Positions 45,656 through 54,863 of a stretch of 64,000 nt of DNA are shown in pieces (position 1 is the stretch's first letter; each line of letters opens with the position of its first letter). The stretch spans positions 1-64,000 of the forward strand of contig CAYTSW010000002.1 of the NCBI GenBank assembly GCA_964440605.1. The letters run 5' to 3'. Under the pieces are notes generated by a model. It did not search any database. It worked only from the letters and a program-made list of their open reading frames with translations, and was not told the origin of the DNA. Source of the DNA: CAYTSW01 sp964440605 (GTDB lineage: Bacteria; Planctomycetota; Phycisphaerae; Phycisphaerales; UBA1924). A program made the translations under genes and the position numbers.

Positions 45656-46246
45656 ATGACCACCACAACCACCGACACCACACCCCCCGCGCAGTCCGAG
45701 CCCAAGCTGGCAACGACGCCCTGGCGGCCTCGCACCGAAATCGAAACCAACCCCATCCGCATCCCACGCAGCGCGGTCGAACGCATCGCCCCGCACCTCG
45801 ACGAGCACCTCGCCTCGTTCTTCGTGCTCTTCCATCAGTATCAAAAACATCACTGGCTCGTCGAGGGCCCGCAGTTCCGCGATTTGCACCACTTCCTTGA
45901 GGAGTCGTACACAGAAGTCCACAAAGACCTCGACGCCATCGCCGAACGCATTACCGCACTTGGCGCGGTCCCGACGTGCAGCCCTTCGGAGCAGGCTCGG
46001 ATCGCGTACATCGATCACGAGCCCGAGGGCATCTTCCGCGCGCACGACATGCTGACGCGCGATCGCCACTGCGAGGGCCTCATCTCCGAACAACTGCGCA
46101 TCACGGTCTCGCTGTGCGCAAAGGAAGGCGACTTCGGCACCGAGACGCTTCTTAAACACGTCCTCACCCGAGCCGAAGACCGCGCCCACCACCTCGACCA
46201 CTTCCTCGGCGAAGATTCCCTCTCCCTCCAGGTTCACGACGACTGA
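45656..46246 (+). CDS. dps: Dps-family ferritin-like DNA/iron protection protein
   Basis: A 196-residue Dps-like protein forming a four-helix bundle and, by family, a 12-subunit iron-storing cage that oxidises Fe2+ with H2O2. The inter-subunit ferroxidase residues are in HHWLVEGPQFRDLHHFLEE: the His before Trp, the His of DLHHF and the acidic residues that follow. The N-terminal ~25 residues are a polar Thr/Pro-rich extension. GAGAGGAG precedes the ATG. Last gene of the stress cluster divergent from the two-component system; a strong terminator follows. Confidence 0.92.
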   Translation: MTTTTTDTTPPAQSEPKLATTPWRPRTEIETNPIRIPRSAVERIAPHLDEHLASFFVLFHQYQKHHWLVEGPQFRDLHHFLEESYTEVHKDLDAIAERITALGAVPTCSPSEQARIAYIDHEPEGIFRAHDMLTRDRHCEGLISEQLRITVSLCAKEGDFGTETLLKHVLTRAEDRAHHLDHFLGEDSLSLQVHDD

Positions 46247-46280
46247 GTTCCTTCTCGTCCGCCCAACACCATATCTACAG

Positions 46281-46310
46281 AACGCTCCGCCTTCGTCGGC
46301 GGAGCGTTTT
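46281..46310 (+). terminator. Strong intrinsic terminator after dps
   Basis: A perfect 11-bp stem AACGCTCCGCC/GGCGGAGCGTT with a 6-base loop runs into TT after the stem. It lies between the convergent dps and porin genes and could also stop transcripts from the porin side. Confidence 0.8.
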
Positions 46311-46343
46311 CAGTTGCGAGAACGAGCTTCGACCAAGTCGCGC

Positions 46344-47600
46344 TCAGAACAGGTACTGGAACTGCACGATGAGCGACCACTGCTCATCGTCCGCGTCGCG
46401 CAGCAGCCCGTCGCCGGAACTGGCGCCGACCAAAGCCGCGCTGTCGCTCTGCGCTCGCGGGTAGTACGCCAGCTCGGTCGTGATCTTGGCATTGTGGCTG
46501 CCCGGTGTGAAGTAGTAGTTGAAGCCGACGGAGTACGCCGGGAAGTCGGCGTCGTTCCCGCCGCGCTCGGGGTCGGGAAAGATGTGGCTGTACCGCGCCA
46601 TCAACTCGACGCGTTCGCTGACGAAATACCCCGCGTGGGCGGTGACACCAAACTCATCTATCGCCTCGCCCCCGCCGCTGATGAAGTGCGAGAAGCCCAC
46701 GAGCAGCAGGTTCCACCCATCGCCTTCCACGCTGACGTCGGCCGTTACGCCCAGGTAGTTCGCATTGTCGCCGAAGCCCGCGGGCGCCAGCGTCAGGCCA
46801 TCCTGCTGCCAGAACACCGCCGCGCCGAGCATCGCCCCGAAGTCCGATCCGGGGAACGCGTTGAGGTCTTTGTAGGCGCCCCATGGCGCATCGCCGAGCC
46901 GCAGCTCAGCCCGCGCGGCCAGAGCAACGTCCGCCACGTCAGGGTCCGTGTAGTCGAGGCTCCGCGTGTCGCGACCGTTGTGCATCGCCCCGAACAGCCG
47001 CACCCGCTCGCGCGTGTGCGTCACGCGCACGCCCACGCTCCGGTCCGTCCGAAAGATCGCATCCGCCAGCGAACGCTCGGCAAACATGGACTTCGTGCTC
47101 GACCCCCCGCCATACTCCCGCGTGAACGGCATGCGGAACTGCCCCACACGCACCGCCCATCGGTCGCTCGACTGCCAGTTGACGTAAGCGTCGTCGAGCC
47201 GGAAGTCACCCTCGTTGCTCCGGAAGCGGCCCATGCAGCGAAACGACAGGTCCGTCCCCGGCACCTTCGCCAACACCTCGAGCCGCATGCGCGCAAAGCC
47301 GAACCCGCTCTGGAAGTCCCCATCCCGCGCCCCCCCACCACCCGCATCGTCGGCGTCGAAGTTCGCGTGGTAGCGAAACTGGAAGTCGCCGGCGATCTCG
47401 ATCGCATCCTCCCATGTCACGGGCCGCGCGGCGGCGTCCCGCTTCATCGCATCGACGATCGCCCGCACCTCCGCAGCCGCCACCCCCTGCCCCTCAGCCG
47501 CAGCCACCCCGCCAACCCCCTCCTGTGCCCAGGCCCCCGCGCTCAGGCCGGCGATGCCTCCGGCCACGATCACGCTCAACCCCCACATCTGCCGCTCCAT
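46344..47600 (-). CDS. Outer-membrane porin, OprP/OprO-like
   Basis: A 418-residue outer-membrane beta-barrel protein. A signal peptide ends near residue 25 (LSAGAWAQ). A helical or coiled N-terminal segment of ~45 residues precedes alternating hydrophobic/polar strands such as GDFQFRYHANFDAD, RLDDAYVNWQSSD, AVRVGQFRMPFTREYGG and VELMARYSHIFP. The protein ends in Phe (VQFQYLF), the usual sorting signal of Gram-negative barrels. The strand sequences and the VGQFRMPF segment fit the phosphate-selective porin O/P family; the ion transported cannot be deduced. Confidence 0.8.
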   Translation of the reverse strand: MERQMWGLSVIVAGGIAGLSAGAWAQEGVGGVAAAEGQGVAAAEVRAIVDAMKRDAAARPVTWEDAIEIAGDFQFRYHANFDADDAGGGGARDGDFQSGFGFARMRLEVLAKVPGTDLSFRCMGRFRSNEGDFRLDDAYVNWQSSDRWAVRVGQFRMPFTREYGGGSSTKSMFAERSLADAIFRTDRSVGVRVTHTRERVRLFGAMHNGRDTRSLDYTDPDVADVALAARAELRLGDAPWGAYKDLNAFPGSDFGAMLGAAVFWQQDGLTLAPAGFGDNANYLGVTADVSVEGDGWNLLLVGFSHFISGGGEAIDEFGVTAHAGYFVSERVELMARYSHIFPDPERGGNDADFPAYSVGFNYYFTPGSHNAKITTELAYYPRAQSDSAALVGASSGDGLLRDADDEQWSLIVQFQYLF

Positions 47601-47910
47601 TCATCCCCTTTCGTTCACGATGCGTGGAAGTAACGTACAGGACCCGCACACGGTGCTCAAGACAGCCCAGAACTGCCCGTTCCCCGTCCACATGACCGTC
47701 GACGTGGCCAATGCGCTTGTCACACCCCCCAATGCGCGCGATACTCCCCCATCGGCCCCACATGCGGCACAACCCCGCACAAAGGCCACGTCATCTGGTG
47801 AGCGGCAGTTCATGCGCATCCTCGCGCAGGCGGTCGCCGCACGCGGTCCAGGGACGGGCCGCATCAGCACGAGGCTCCCGTCAAGGCTCGACACGGAGGT
47901 CGTCCGCCCC
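47601..47910. other. 310-bp intergenic region between porin and smc
   Basis: Contains the divergent start regions of the porin and smc genes. The nonamer CCAATGCGC occurs twice about 22 bp apart (near 47708 and 47730). A promoter-like pair for smc is listed separately. No RNA gene or good coding frame of its own was seen. Confidence 0.6.
47717..47745 (+). promoter_or_regulatory. Candidate promoter of smc
   Basis: TTGTCA at 47717-47722 and GATACT at 47740-47745, spaced by 17 bases, resemble a sigma-70 type promoter (5 of 6 and 4 of 6 matches). The predicted start lies about 160 bases before the smc ATG. Chance matches of this quality are common. Confidence 0.3.
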
Positions 47911-50900
47911 ATGCGACTCGCCAAACTCACCGTCGCCGGCTTCAAATCCTTCGCCGACCGCACCGAGTTCACCTTCGACGACCCCATCACCGGCATCGTC
48001 GGACCCAACGGCTGCGGCAAGTCCAACGTCGTCGACGCCGTCAAATGGGTCCTCGGCGAACGATCGGCCAAGTCGCTCCGCGGCAAGGAGATGGCTGACG
48101 TCATCTTCGCCGGCTCCGCGGGCCGCAAGCCCAGCGGCCTCGCCTCGGTCATCCTCACCTTCGACAACCCCGAGTTGACCAGCGAGCAGGCCGCCCGCAT
48201 CGAAGCCGAGCGCGAGCGCTCCGCAATCGCCGCCGGCGAGGATGTCAACATCCCCAACGTCGAAGACGCCGAAGCCGACAGCACGCCCGCGAACAACCCG
48301 GAGCAGCCGAACGAGAGCGAAGCCGCCCCCCGCCGCCGCGGCAAGCGCACGCGCTCGCTGCCCATCGACACCGAACAGGTCGACGTCGAACGCCGGCTGT
48401 ACCGCGACGGGACTTCGCAGTACCTGATCAACGGCCGCAAGGCGCGCCTCAAGGACATCAAGGAACTCTTCATGGACACGGGCGTCGGCGCCCACGCCTA
48501 CTCGATCATCGAGCAGGGCCGCGTCGACGCCATGCTGCTGGCCAACCCGGTCGAGCGGCGCACGTTCTTCGAAGAAGCCGCGGGCGTCGCAAAGTTCAAG
48601 GCGCGCCGGCTCGAAGCAACGCGCAAGCTCGAGCGCGCCGAGGTCAACCTCGTCCGCACGCGCGAGCAGCTCGAGAACACCGAGCGCCGCCTGCGCATCG
48701 TTCGCGGACAGGCCGCCAAGGCCCGCACGTTCCAGGTGCTCGACGCCGAGTACAAGGGCCTGCGCGCTGCGCTGGCGTTCCACCAGTACCACGACCTGCG
48801 CGACCGCCTCTCCGCCCTCACCGGTCGTCTCGGCTCGCTCGAGCGCGAGCGTGCGCACGCCATCGCCGCCGTCGAGGAACTCGAAGGCTCGCTCCAGGAA
48901 GCCGAGGTCTCGCGTCAGGAGGCCGAGGGCGACCGCCAGTCCGCCGACCGCGACGCGGGCGCCGCCGAGCACCGCAAGCAGGCCGCCGAGCAGCGGATCA
49001 CAATGTCCCGCCGCGCCATCACCGAAGCGCAGCAGCGGACCGAGAGCGACAACGCCCGCCTCGCCGAACTCGAGAATACCCTCGCTCGCCTCGCCGACGA
49101 GGCCGAGGAGCAGGCCGGCAACGCCGAGGATCTGGCCGCACGCATGGGCCAGATCGAGCGTGAGACCACCGAACTATCGACGCGCCGCCAAGACGCGCAG
49201 ACGCGTCTGGCCCAGGCGCGGCACGACGCCGCCACCTGCCGCGCCCGCGTCTCCTCCCTCGACCGCGAGCGCACGCAACTCGAAACCCGCCGCCAGTCCG
49301 ACCGCACGCGGCTGAACCAACTCGCCGAGCAAGCGACGGCTCTCGAACACAAGCTCAAGGAAGCCGATGCCGAGCGCGAGGCCGTCGCCGAGCGTGAGGG
49401 CGAAGCGCAGCGGGAAACCACCGACGCCGCCTCGGAAGCCGCGACCATCCAGCAGCGTATCGACGCCCTGGTCGATCGCTCCAACGAGCTCGGCGACGAG
49501 CAGCGCACGGTGACGAGCGAGCTCAACGCCCGCGAGCAGGAGCTGGCGCGCCTCGAAAGCCGCCGATCCACGCTCGAGGAAATGGCCTCGGCTCGCGTCG
49601 GGCTCGACGAAGCCGTCAAGGGCGTGCTCGAACGCCGCGACGAGGCGCTTGCCGCCCATGAAGACAACCTCTTCGCGCGCATCCGCGGCACGCTGGCGGA
49701 GCTCATCGAGGTCAACGCGCAGCACGCCCCGGCCGTCGAAGCCGCGCTCGGCCCGCTGCTCCAGGGCCTCGTCGTCGAGCGCCTCGACCCCGTCGCCGAC
49801 CAGCCCGTCCTCGACGACCTGCCCGGCCGCGTCACCTTCCTCCCGCTCGCTTCGCCCGCGACCGCGTCCTCGCCCGCGCCTATCGACCTGCCCGAGTTGA
49901 TGTCCACGCGCGTGCGCCGCATCGCCAGCCTGATCCGCTGCGACGAGAGCGTGCGCCCGCTGCTCGAGCGCCTGCTCAGCACAACGCTGCTCGCGCCCGA
50001 CCTCGAAGCCGCGACCATGCTCGCCTTCGGCCCGCTCGCCGACACCGCCGCCCGCCTCGTCACCGACGACGGCAGCGTGCTCGAGCCCGACGGTCGCCTC
50101 GCCGCCGGGCCCGCGGGCGTCGGGCACGACGGCGCCGGCCTGCTCCAGCGCGCCAGCGAACTCGCCGAGCTCAACCACCGCGTCAACGAACACTCCACCG
50201 CCCTCGAAGCCCAACGCTCGCGCCTCTCGTCTCTCGACGACCGCGCCCGCTCGCTCAATGACGACCTCTCCAAACAGCGCGCCGCCCACGCCGCGGCCGA
50301 GCGCCAGCGCGTCGTCGCCGAAGCCTCGGCTCAACGCCTCGGCGACGAACGCCAACGCCTCGAACGCGCCCGCCCCGCCATGCACGACGAGCGGGAGCGC
50401 ATCACCGCCCGTATCAGCGAACTCGAAGCCGAACTCGCCGACCTCGCCGAGTGCCTCGAGCAGACGCACCGCCAGCACGATCAACAGGCCGCGCTCCTCG
50501 AGGAGCTCGAGGGCGCGATCGAGTCCGCCTCGTCCGCCGCCGACGAATCGAGCGAAGCGCTCACCGGCGTGCGCATCCGCGCTGGCCAGACCTCCGAGCA
50601 GCTCGCGGCCGCCCGCCGCGAGCTGCGCCGCATCGAGGGCTCGTCGCAGGAAGCCAAGCGCGAACGCGACCGCATCCGCACGCACCTCGAAGAACGCGCC
50701 GGTCGCCTGCACGAGCACCGCGCCGCCATCGAAGAGGCCGAGCGCGAGATCGCCCAGGCCCACGAAGACGTGCGGCACGCCCGCGCCCGCGCCGTGGATG
50801 CCGGCCAGCGCATCGCCTCGCTCAGCGCGACCATCTCCGAAGTCCGCTCACGCCTCACCGACGCCCGCGGAGAAGCGCAACGCGTCGACCGCGACTTCCA

Positions 50901-51816
50901 GTCTCTCGAGCTCACCAAGCGGGAGCTCGAAGTCCGGCGCGAGTCGCTCGAAGAGCGCACCAACGAGGAGCTCACGCTCGACCTCGCCGCCGACTTCGAC
51001 GAGTACACCCTGATGATGGCCGACGGCGTCGTGCAACCCATCGACCCGGAGCCCGTCGCCGCCGAGATCGAGGAGCTGCGCAAGGCGATTAAGAAGCTCG
51101 GCAACGTCAACCTCGACGCCATCGAGGAAGAAGACACGCTCGCGGAACGCAATGAGGAGCTCATCGCGCAGGTGCGCGACATCGACGACGCCCGCGAGCG
51201 CCTCGAACGCCTCATCGCCCAGCTCGCCGAGGCCAGCCGCGACCGCTTCCGCGAGACCTTCCAGACGATCCAGGCGCACTTCGGCGGGCGCGACGGCATG
51301 TTCCGCCGCCTCTTCGGCGGCGGCCGCGCCGAACTCCGGCTCATCCCCGACCCCGAGACGGGCGAGATCGACTGGCTCGAATCCGGCGTCGAGGTCATGG
51401 CCAAGCCGCCCGGCAAGGAGCCGCGCTCGATCAGTCAGCTCTCCGGCGGCGAGAAGACCATGACCGCCGTCGCACTGCTCATGTCCATCTTCCAGAGCAA
51501 GCCCTCGCCCTTCTGCGTGCTCGACGAGGTCGACGCCGCGCTCGACGACGCCAACGTCGAACGCTTCGGCTCGATCATCCGACAGTTCCTCGACCAGTGC
51601 CACTTCATCGTCATCACCCACAACAAGCGCACCATGCAGGTCGCCGATCAGCTCTACGGCGTCACCATGCAGGAACGAGGCGTCTCCACCCGCGTCCACG
51701 TCCACCTCAACGAAGTCGGCCGCGACGGACGCATCGAACGCTCAGCCGTCGAACGCACCGCAACCGCGAGTCAGGTCGAGCACAAGCCGGCGCCCGAACA
51801 CGTCGGCGCAAGCTGA
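47911..51816 (+). CDS. smc: Chromosome segregation protein SMC
   Basis: A 1301-residue SMC ATPase that forms the core of bacterial condensin. The N-terminal head has Walker A IVGPNGCGKSNVVDA. A long coiled coil (about 210-570) leads to a hinge (about 580-730), a returning coil (about 740-1120) and a C-terminal head with signature LSGGEKTMTAVALLMSI and Walker B FCVLDEVDAALDDANV. Usual length is ~1150-1190. Much of the excess is a ~60-residue Glu/Ala/Pro/Arg-rich insert at 89-148 within the N-terminal head, between LTFDNPEL and LPIDTEQVDVERRLY. The ATG at 47911 fits the family start MRLAKLTVAGFKSF and has GGAGG 11 bases upstream; the open frame extends further upstream without conserved sequence. 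Confidence 0.95.
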   Translation: MRLAKLTVAGFKSFADRTEFTFDDPITGIVGPNGCGKSNVVDAVKWVLGERSAKSLRGKEMADVIFAGSAGRKPSGLASVILTFDNPELTSEQAARIEAERERSAIAAGEDVNIPNVEDAEADSTPANNPEQPNESEAAPRRRGKRTRSLPIDTEQVDVERRLYRDGTSQYLINGRKARLKDIKELFMDTGVGAHAYSIIEQGRVDAMLLANPVERRTFFEEAAGVAKFKARRLEATRKLERAEVNLVRTREQLENTERRLRIVRGQAAKARTFQVLDAEYKGLRAALAFHQYHDLRDRLSALTGRLGSLERERAHAIAAVEELEGSLQEAEVSRQEAEGDRQSADRDAGAAEHRKQAAEQRITMSRRAITEAQQRTESDNARLAELENTLARLADEAEEQAGNAEDLAARMGQIERETTELSTRRQDAQTRLAQARHDAATCRARVSSLDRERTQLETRRQSDRTRLNQLAEQATALEHKLKEADAEREAVAEREGEAQRETTDAASEAATIQQRIDALVDRSNELGDEQRTVTSELNAREQELARLESRRSTLEEMASARVGLDEAVKGVLERRDEALAAHEDNLFARIRGTLAELIEVNAQHAPAVEAALGPLLQGLVVERLDPVADQPVLDDLPGRVTFLPLASPATASSPAPIDLPELMSTRVRRIASLIRCDESVRPLLERLLSTTLLAPDLEAATMLAFGPLADTAARLVTDDGSVLEPDGRLAAGPAGVGHDGAGLLQRASELAELNHRVNEHSTALEAQRSRLSSLDDRARSLNDDLSKQRAAHAAAERQRVVAEASAQRLGDERQRLERARPAMHDERERITARISELEAELADLAECLEQTHRQHDQQAALLEELEGAIESASSAADESSEALTGVRIRAGQTSEQLAAARRELRRIEGSSQEAKRERDRIRTHLEERAGRLHEHRAAIEEAEREIAQAHEDVRHARARAVDAGQRIASLSATISEVRSRLTDARGEAQRVDRDFQSLELTKRELEVRRESLEERTNEELTLDLAADFDEYTLMMADGVVQPIDPEPVAAEIEELRKAIKKLGNVNLDAIEEEDTLAERNEELIAQVRDIDDARERLERLIAQLAEASRDRFRETFQTIQAHFGGRDGMFRRLFGGGRAELRLIPDPETGEIDWLESGVEVMAKPPGKEPRSISQLSGGEKTMTAVALLMSIFQSKPSPFCVLDEVDAALDDANVERFGSIIRQFLDQCHFIVITHNKRTMQVADQLYGVTMQERGVSTRVHVHLNEVGRDGRIERSAVERTATASQVEHKPAPEHVGAS

Positions 51817-51820
51817 CCGC

Positions 51821-52921
51821 TTACCGGGCGAACAACTCCGCCTGCGCGGGCGGCTCCTCCAAGAGAAGACCCCTGAGTGCCTCGAGCGAGCCTTCCCGCG
51901 ACGCCACGTACAGGAACTCCTTGTTCCGCAGGTGGCTCACCGCCCCCACCTGCTCGCCGCGCAGGTTGTGGATGCCGATCTGCGCACCCACGTAACGCTT
52001 GTAATCGCGCTCGATCACGACGACCCGGTCCTCGCCGCCGAACCGCGCCGCGAGCATCGACTCCATCTCGCCGCGCGAGAGGTATCCCTCGTTGTTGAAC
52101 GACACGACGAGGTACCGCGACTTCACGGCGTCGAGCAGCTCCTCCATCGCCTCGCGGAACTGCCGCTTGGAGTTGAACCGGCTCCGCCGCTCGCGGCAAT
52201 CCACGCGCTTGCACGCGACGCCGTACACCTCCGGCTTGTCCCACGTCACGAGCGATTCCCAGACGTGGTAGTTGCCCAGGTACGAGTGCTGGTTGTAGGG
52301 CGGGTCGAGATAGACCACGTCGGCCTCGTCCGACCACGCGTGCACCGCCTCCAGCGCATCCAGCCGCGCCGCCGAGCACTTGCCCGCTGTCGGCCGCTCG
52401 ACCAGGTCCGGCAGCCGCAGACGCAGATCGTTGTGCGCACGGGCCGCCCACTTCTTGAGGTAGGCCATCTGCACGCCCGTCGTCGAGTCCACCCGGTCCG
52501 CCGCCTCCATCAGCGACACGAGCACCACCGCCTCCAACTCGGGCGACAAGTCCTTTCGCGCGATCGCCTCGCGGATCGCGTCGATCCGCTCGCCGTTCTT
52601 CGGGTGGAAATACCGCGAGCGCTCGCAGAAGGTTTCGGTTACGTATCCTGGCGAGCCGGACAGCGCGTTGAACTCGCCAATCAGCCGCTGCGCGTCACGC
52701 GCATGTTCCAGCGCATCGGCCCGCACGTAGCACGTCGCCAGCACGTGCGCGTACGCGTTGCAGTCGCTCGCGAAGACGCGATACCCCGCCCGCTTGAGCG
52801 CGTGCCCGACACGCGCGGTTCCCGAGAACGGATCGACCACCGTGCTCACGCCCGGCAGCGCACGAATCGTCTCCAGAATCGTCGGCAGCAGCACGCGCTT
52901 CGAGCCGAGGTACTTGATCAT
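51821..52921 (-). CDS. D12-class DNA adenine methyltransferase
   Basis: A 366-residue adenine-N6 DNA methyltransferase. It opens with MIKYLGSKRVLLPTI, has the SAM loop VVDPFSGTARVGHALK, and the catalytic motif VVYLDPPYNQHSYLGNYH. The region from about 220 to 290 (VACKRVDCRERRSRFNSKRQ and after) is the likely target-recognition part. No restriction enzyme gene is adjacent, so it is a solitary methylase candidate. Its ATG overlaps the stop of the hydrolase gene (ATGA), placing it last in the long minus-strand series. Target sequence unknown. Confidence 0.88.
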   Translation of the reverse strand: MIKYLGSKRVLLPTILETIRALPGVSTVVDPFSGTARVGHALKRAGYRVFASDCNAYAHVLATCYVRADALEHARDAQRLIGEFNALSGSPGYVTETFCERSRYFHPKNGERIDAIREAIARKDLSPELEAVVLVSLMEAADRVDSTTGVQMAYLKKWAARAHNDLRLRLPDLVERPTAGKCSAARLDALEAVHAWSDEADVVYLDPPYNQHSYLGNYHVWESLVTWDKPEVYGVACKRVDCRERRSRFNSKRQFREAMEELLDAVKSRYLVVSFNNEGYLSRGEMESMLAARFGGEDRVVVIERDYKRYVGAQIGIHNLRGEQVGAVSHLRNKEFLYVASREGSLEALRGLLLEEPPAQAELFAR

Positions 52922-53826
52922 CCGCCGTTGTTGTCCTTGAGCACGCGATCCAGAAACGCCGTCACTGCGCGCTTCGCCGCGACCGCCGCGGGGTCGTCCT
53001 CGCCCTCAAGCTCGGTGATGTACCCCTTGGCGTTGAAGTTGTGGTCGCCGCCGGTTATGTCCGCCCGCTCCACGCGCGGGCAGTCGCCCGCCTCGAGCAT
53101 CGCCTGAGCCTGATCGGCGTGCACCATGCGCACAGACGTGTCGGCATCGCCGTGCACGATCAGCACCGGGCAGCGCACCCGCGCCGCGTCCTCCTCGTAC
53201 AGGTTGCGATCCGGGTGCTCCAGATGATGCCGATACCACGACGGCCCCATCCGCACCACACCCCCCGGCGCCCGCGCACACTCGCGCTCGACGTACCCCT
53301 GCCGCTCGAACTCCTCACGCGTCTCCCCGAGGAACCGCGTGTAGACCGACGTCCCCGCCAGCGACACCAGCGCCGCCGGTTCCATCGCCCAACCCTGCTC
53401 AGGCTCCCGCGCCCGCGCCGCGCAGCGGACGATCGTCGCCCCCGCGCGGCTGTGCCCCACCAGCACCAGCGGCAAACCACGCCCCGTCAGCTTGCCCTCC
53501 GCAACCGCGTTCGCCACGCGCCGGATGTCCGCCACGCACTGCTCCAGCGAATCCTCATAGAACTCATCGAGCTTCGTGAGGTCGTCGGCGTCCTTTTCGA
53601 CCCCCGCGCGGCTGAGGGTGAAGCGGTGCACGAGGTGCCCCGACTCCGCCAGCGCCTCCGTCATGACCGGAGTGATGTTCCGGTCCTTGTGACCCGTCCA
53701 TCCGTGGATCACCAGACACACGCTCCGCGGCTCACCCTCGGGCGTGTGTGTGTTGCCGTGGATCGGCAACGCCCCCGCCGCAGCGTCCCCCTCGAGCGTC
53801 CACGTCTCGCTGACCGAGTGGCTCAT
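52918..53826 (-). CDS. Alpha/beta hydrolase
   Basis: A 302-residue cytoplasmic alpha/beta hydrolase. LVIHGWTGHKD is the oxyanion-side HG motif. Ser126 in LVGHSRAGATIV is the nucleophile. LIVHGDADTSV carries the expected acid and ITGGDHNF the catalytic His. No signal peptide. The fold covers esterases, acyltransferases and dipeptidyl hydrolases, and the substrate cannot be named. It lies between the epimerase (4-bp gap) and the methyltransferase (4-bp overlap). Confidence 0.82.
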   Translation of the reverse strand: MSHSVSETWTLEGDAAAGALPIHGNTHTPEGEPRSVCLVIHGWTGHKDRNITPVMTEALAESGHLVHRFTLSRAGVEKDADDLTKLDEFYEDSLEQCVADIRRVANAVAEGKLTGRGLPLVLVGHSRAGATIVRCAARAREPEQGWAMEPAALVSLAGTSVYTRFLGETREEFERQGYVERECARAPGGVVRMGPSWYRHHLEHPDRNLYEEDAARVRCPVLIVHGDADTSVRMVHADQAQAMLEAGDCPRVERADITGGDHNFNAKGYITELEGEDDPAAVAAKRAVTAFLDRVLKDNNGG

Positions 53827-53830
53827 CCGC

Positions 53831-54859
53831 TCACGCCCCCGCCTCCGCCGGCACGCGTCCGGCCTGCCGGGCCATCCAGCGCCCGTACTCGCGCAGCGCC
53901 TCGACCGGGTCGCGCTTCGGCTCCCACTTGAGGCCTTTCTTCGCCGCCGTCATGTCCGCCTGGGTGAAGTGCTGGTAGAAGCCGCGGATGTGCTCGGGCA
54001 TCTCGAAGTACGCGATGGGCCGCTCCTCGGCGCTGAAACCCAGCCCTTCGCGCACGGCTTGGGCGACCTGATTGAACGCTGTGGCTTGCCCCGAGCCGCA
54101 GTTGTAGACGCCCGGGTGCACCCCGCCTTTCGCCGCCGCCAGGCAGCAGTCGACCACGTCGTCCACATGCACCTGGTCGCGCTTCTGATCGCCCGGCTCG
54201 AACAGCCGCGGATTCTTGCCCTCGAGCATCTGCTGCGCGAGCCGGTGGGCCATCGAGGCCATCGTGCCCTTACGCGCCTCGCCCGGGCCGAAGACGTTGA
54301 AGAAGCGCAGCCCGACGACGTGCGCGTCGCTCCCGCCGGTCAGCCGGCGGTGCGTGTTTTCCATCAGCCACTTGCTGAAGCCGTAGACGTTGTTCGGATG
54401 CCCCGCCGAGGGCTCCGCGAACGCCTCGCCTCGTTCGGCCTCCTCCGGAGAGCCGTACACCGCCGCCGACGACGCGTACACCAGCGGCGTCCCGGCACCC
54501 ACGCACCCGGCGATCAGCGCATCGAAACCGGCCGTGTTGTCGTGGATCATCACCGCCTCGTCGCCAACCGTCGTGTCCGTGATCGCGGCCAGATGAAAGA
54601 CCGCGCTCACCGGCCCCTGCTCGACGATTTCCTCCAAAGGCACATCACCGCATCGCTCGGCGATCACATCCCCCGTGAACGCCCGCCCCGCCACCTCGTC
54701 GCACCGCTGCACGAGCGTCTCGAACGAACCCGATCGCATGTCGTCGATAACAAGCACGTGTGCCGCGGGCTCGCGCTCCAGCAGGCGAGCAACCAGGTTC
54801 GCCCCGATGAACCCGCACCCGCCCGTCACGATGTAGAACGACGCTTCCTGCTTCGTCAC
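53831..54859 (-). CDS. hldD: NAD-dependent epimerase, HldD-like (ADP-heptose epimerase)
   Basis: A 342-residue extended short-chain dehydrogenase. The NAD(P) loop is YIVTGGCGFIGANLVARLLE. The active site comprises VYASSAAVYG and the Tyr-x3-Lys in NNVYGFSKWLMENT. The segments FFNVFGPGEARKGTMASM, QKRDQVHVDDVVD and FTQADMTAAKKGLKWEP are characteristic of ADP-L-glycero-D-manno-heptose 6-epimerase, which makes the heptose of LPS inner core. No other heptose or LPS gene is nearby, so a related UDP-sugar epimerase is possible. Start codon is GTG. Confidence 0.78.
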   Translation of the reverse strand: MTKQEASFYIVTGGCGFIGANLVARLLEREPAAHVLVIDDMRSGSFETLVQRCDEVAGRAFTGDVIAERCGDVPLEEIVEQGPVSAVFHLAAITDTTVGDEAVMIHDNTAGFDALIAGCVGAGTPLVYASSAAVYGSPEEAERGEAFAEPSAGHPNNVYGFSKWLMENTHRRLTGGSDAHVVGLRFFNVFGPGEARKGTMASMAHRLAQQMLEGKNPRLFEPGDQKRDQVHVDDVVDCCLAAAKGGVHPGVYNCGSGQATAFNQVAQAVREGLGFSAEERPIAYFEMPEHIRGFYQHFTQADMTAAKKGLKWEPKRDPVEALREYGRWMARQAGRVPAEAGA

Positions 54860-54863
54860 GCGA

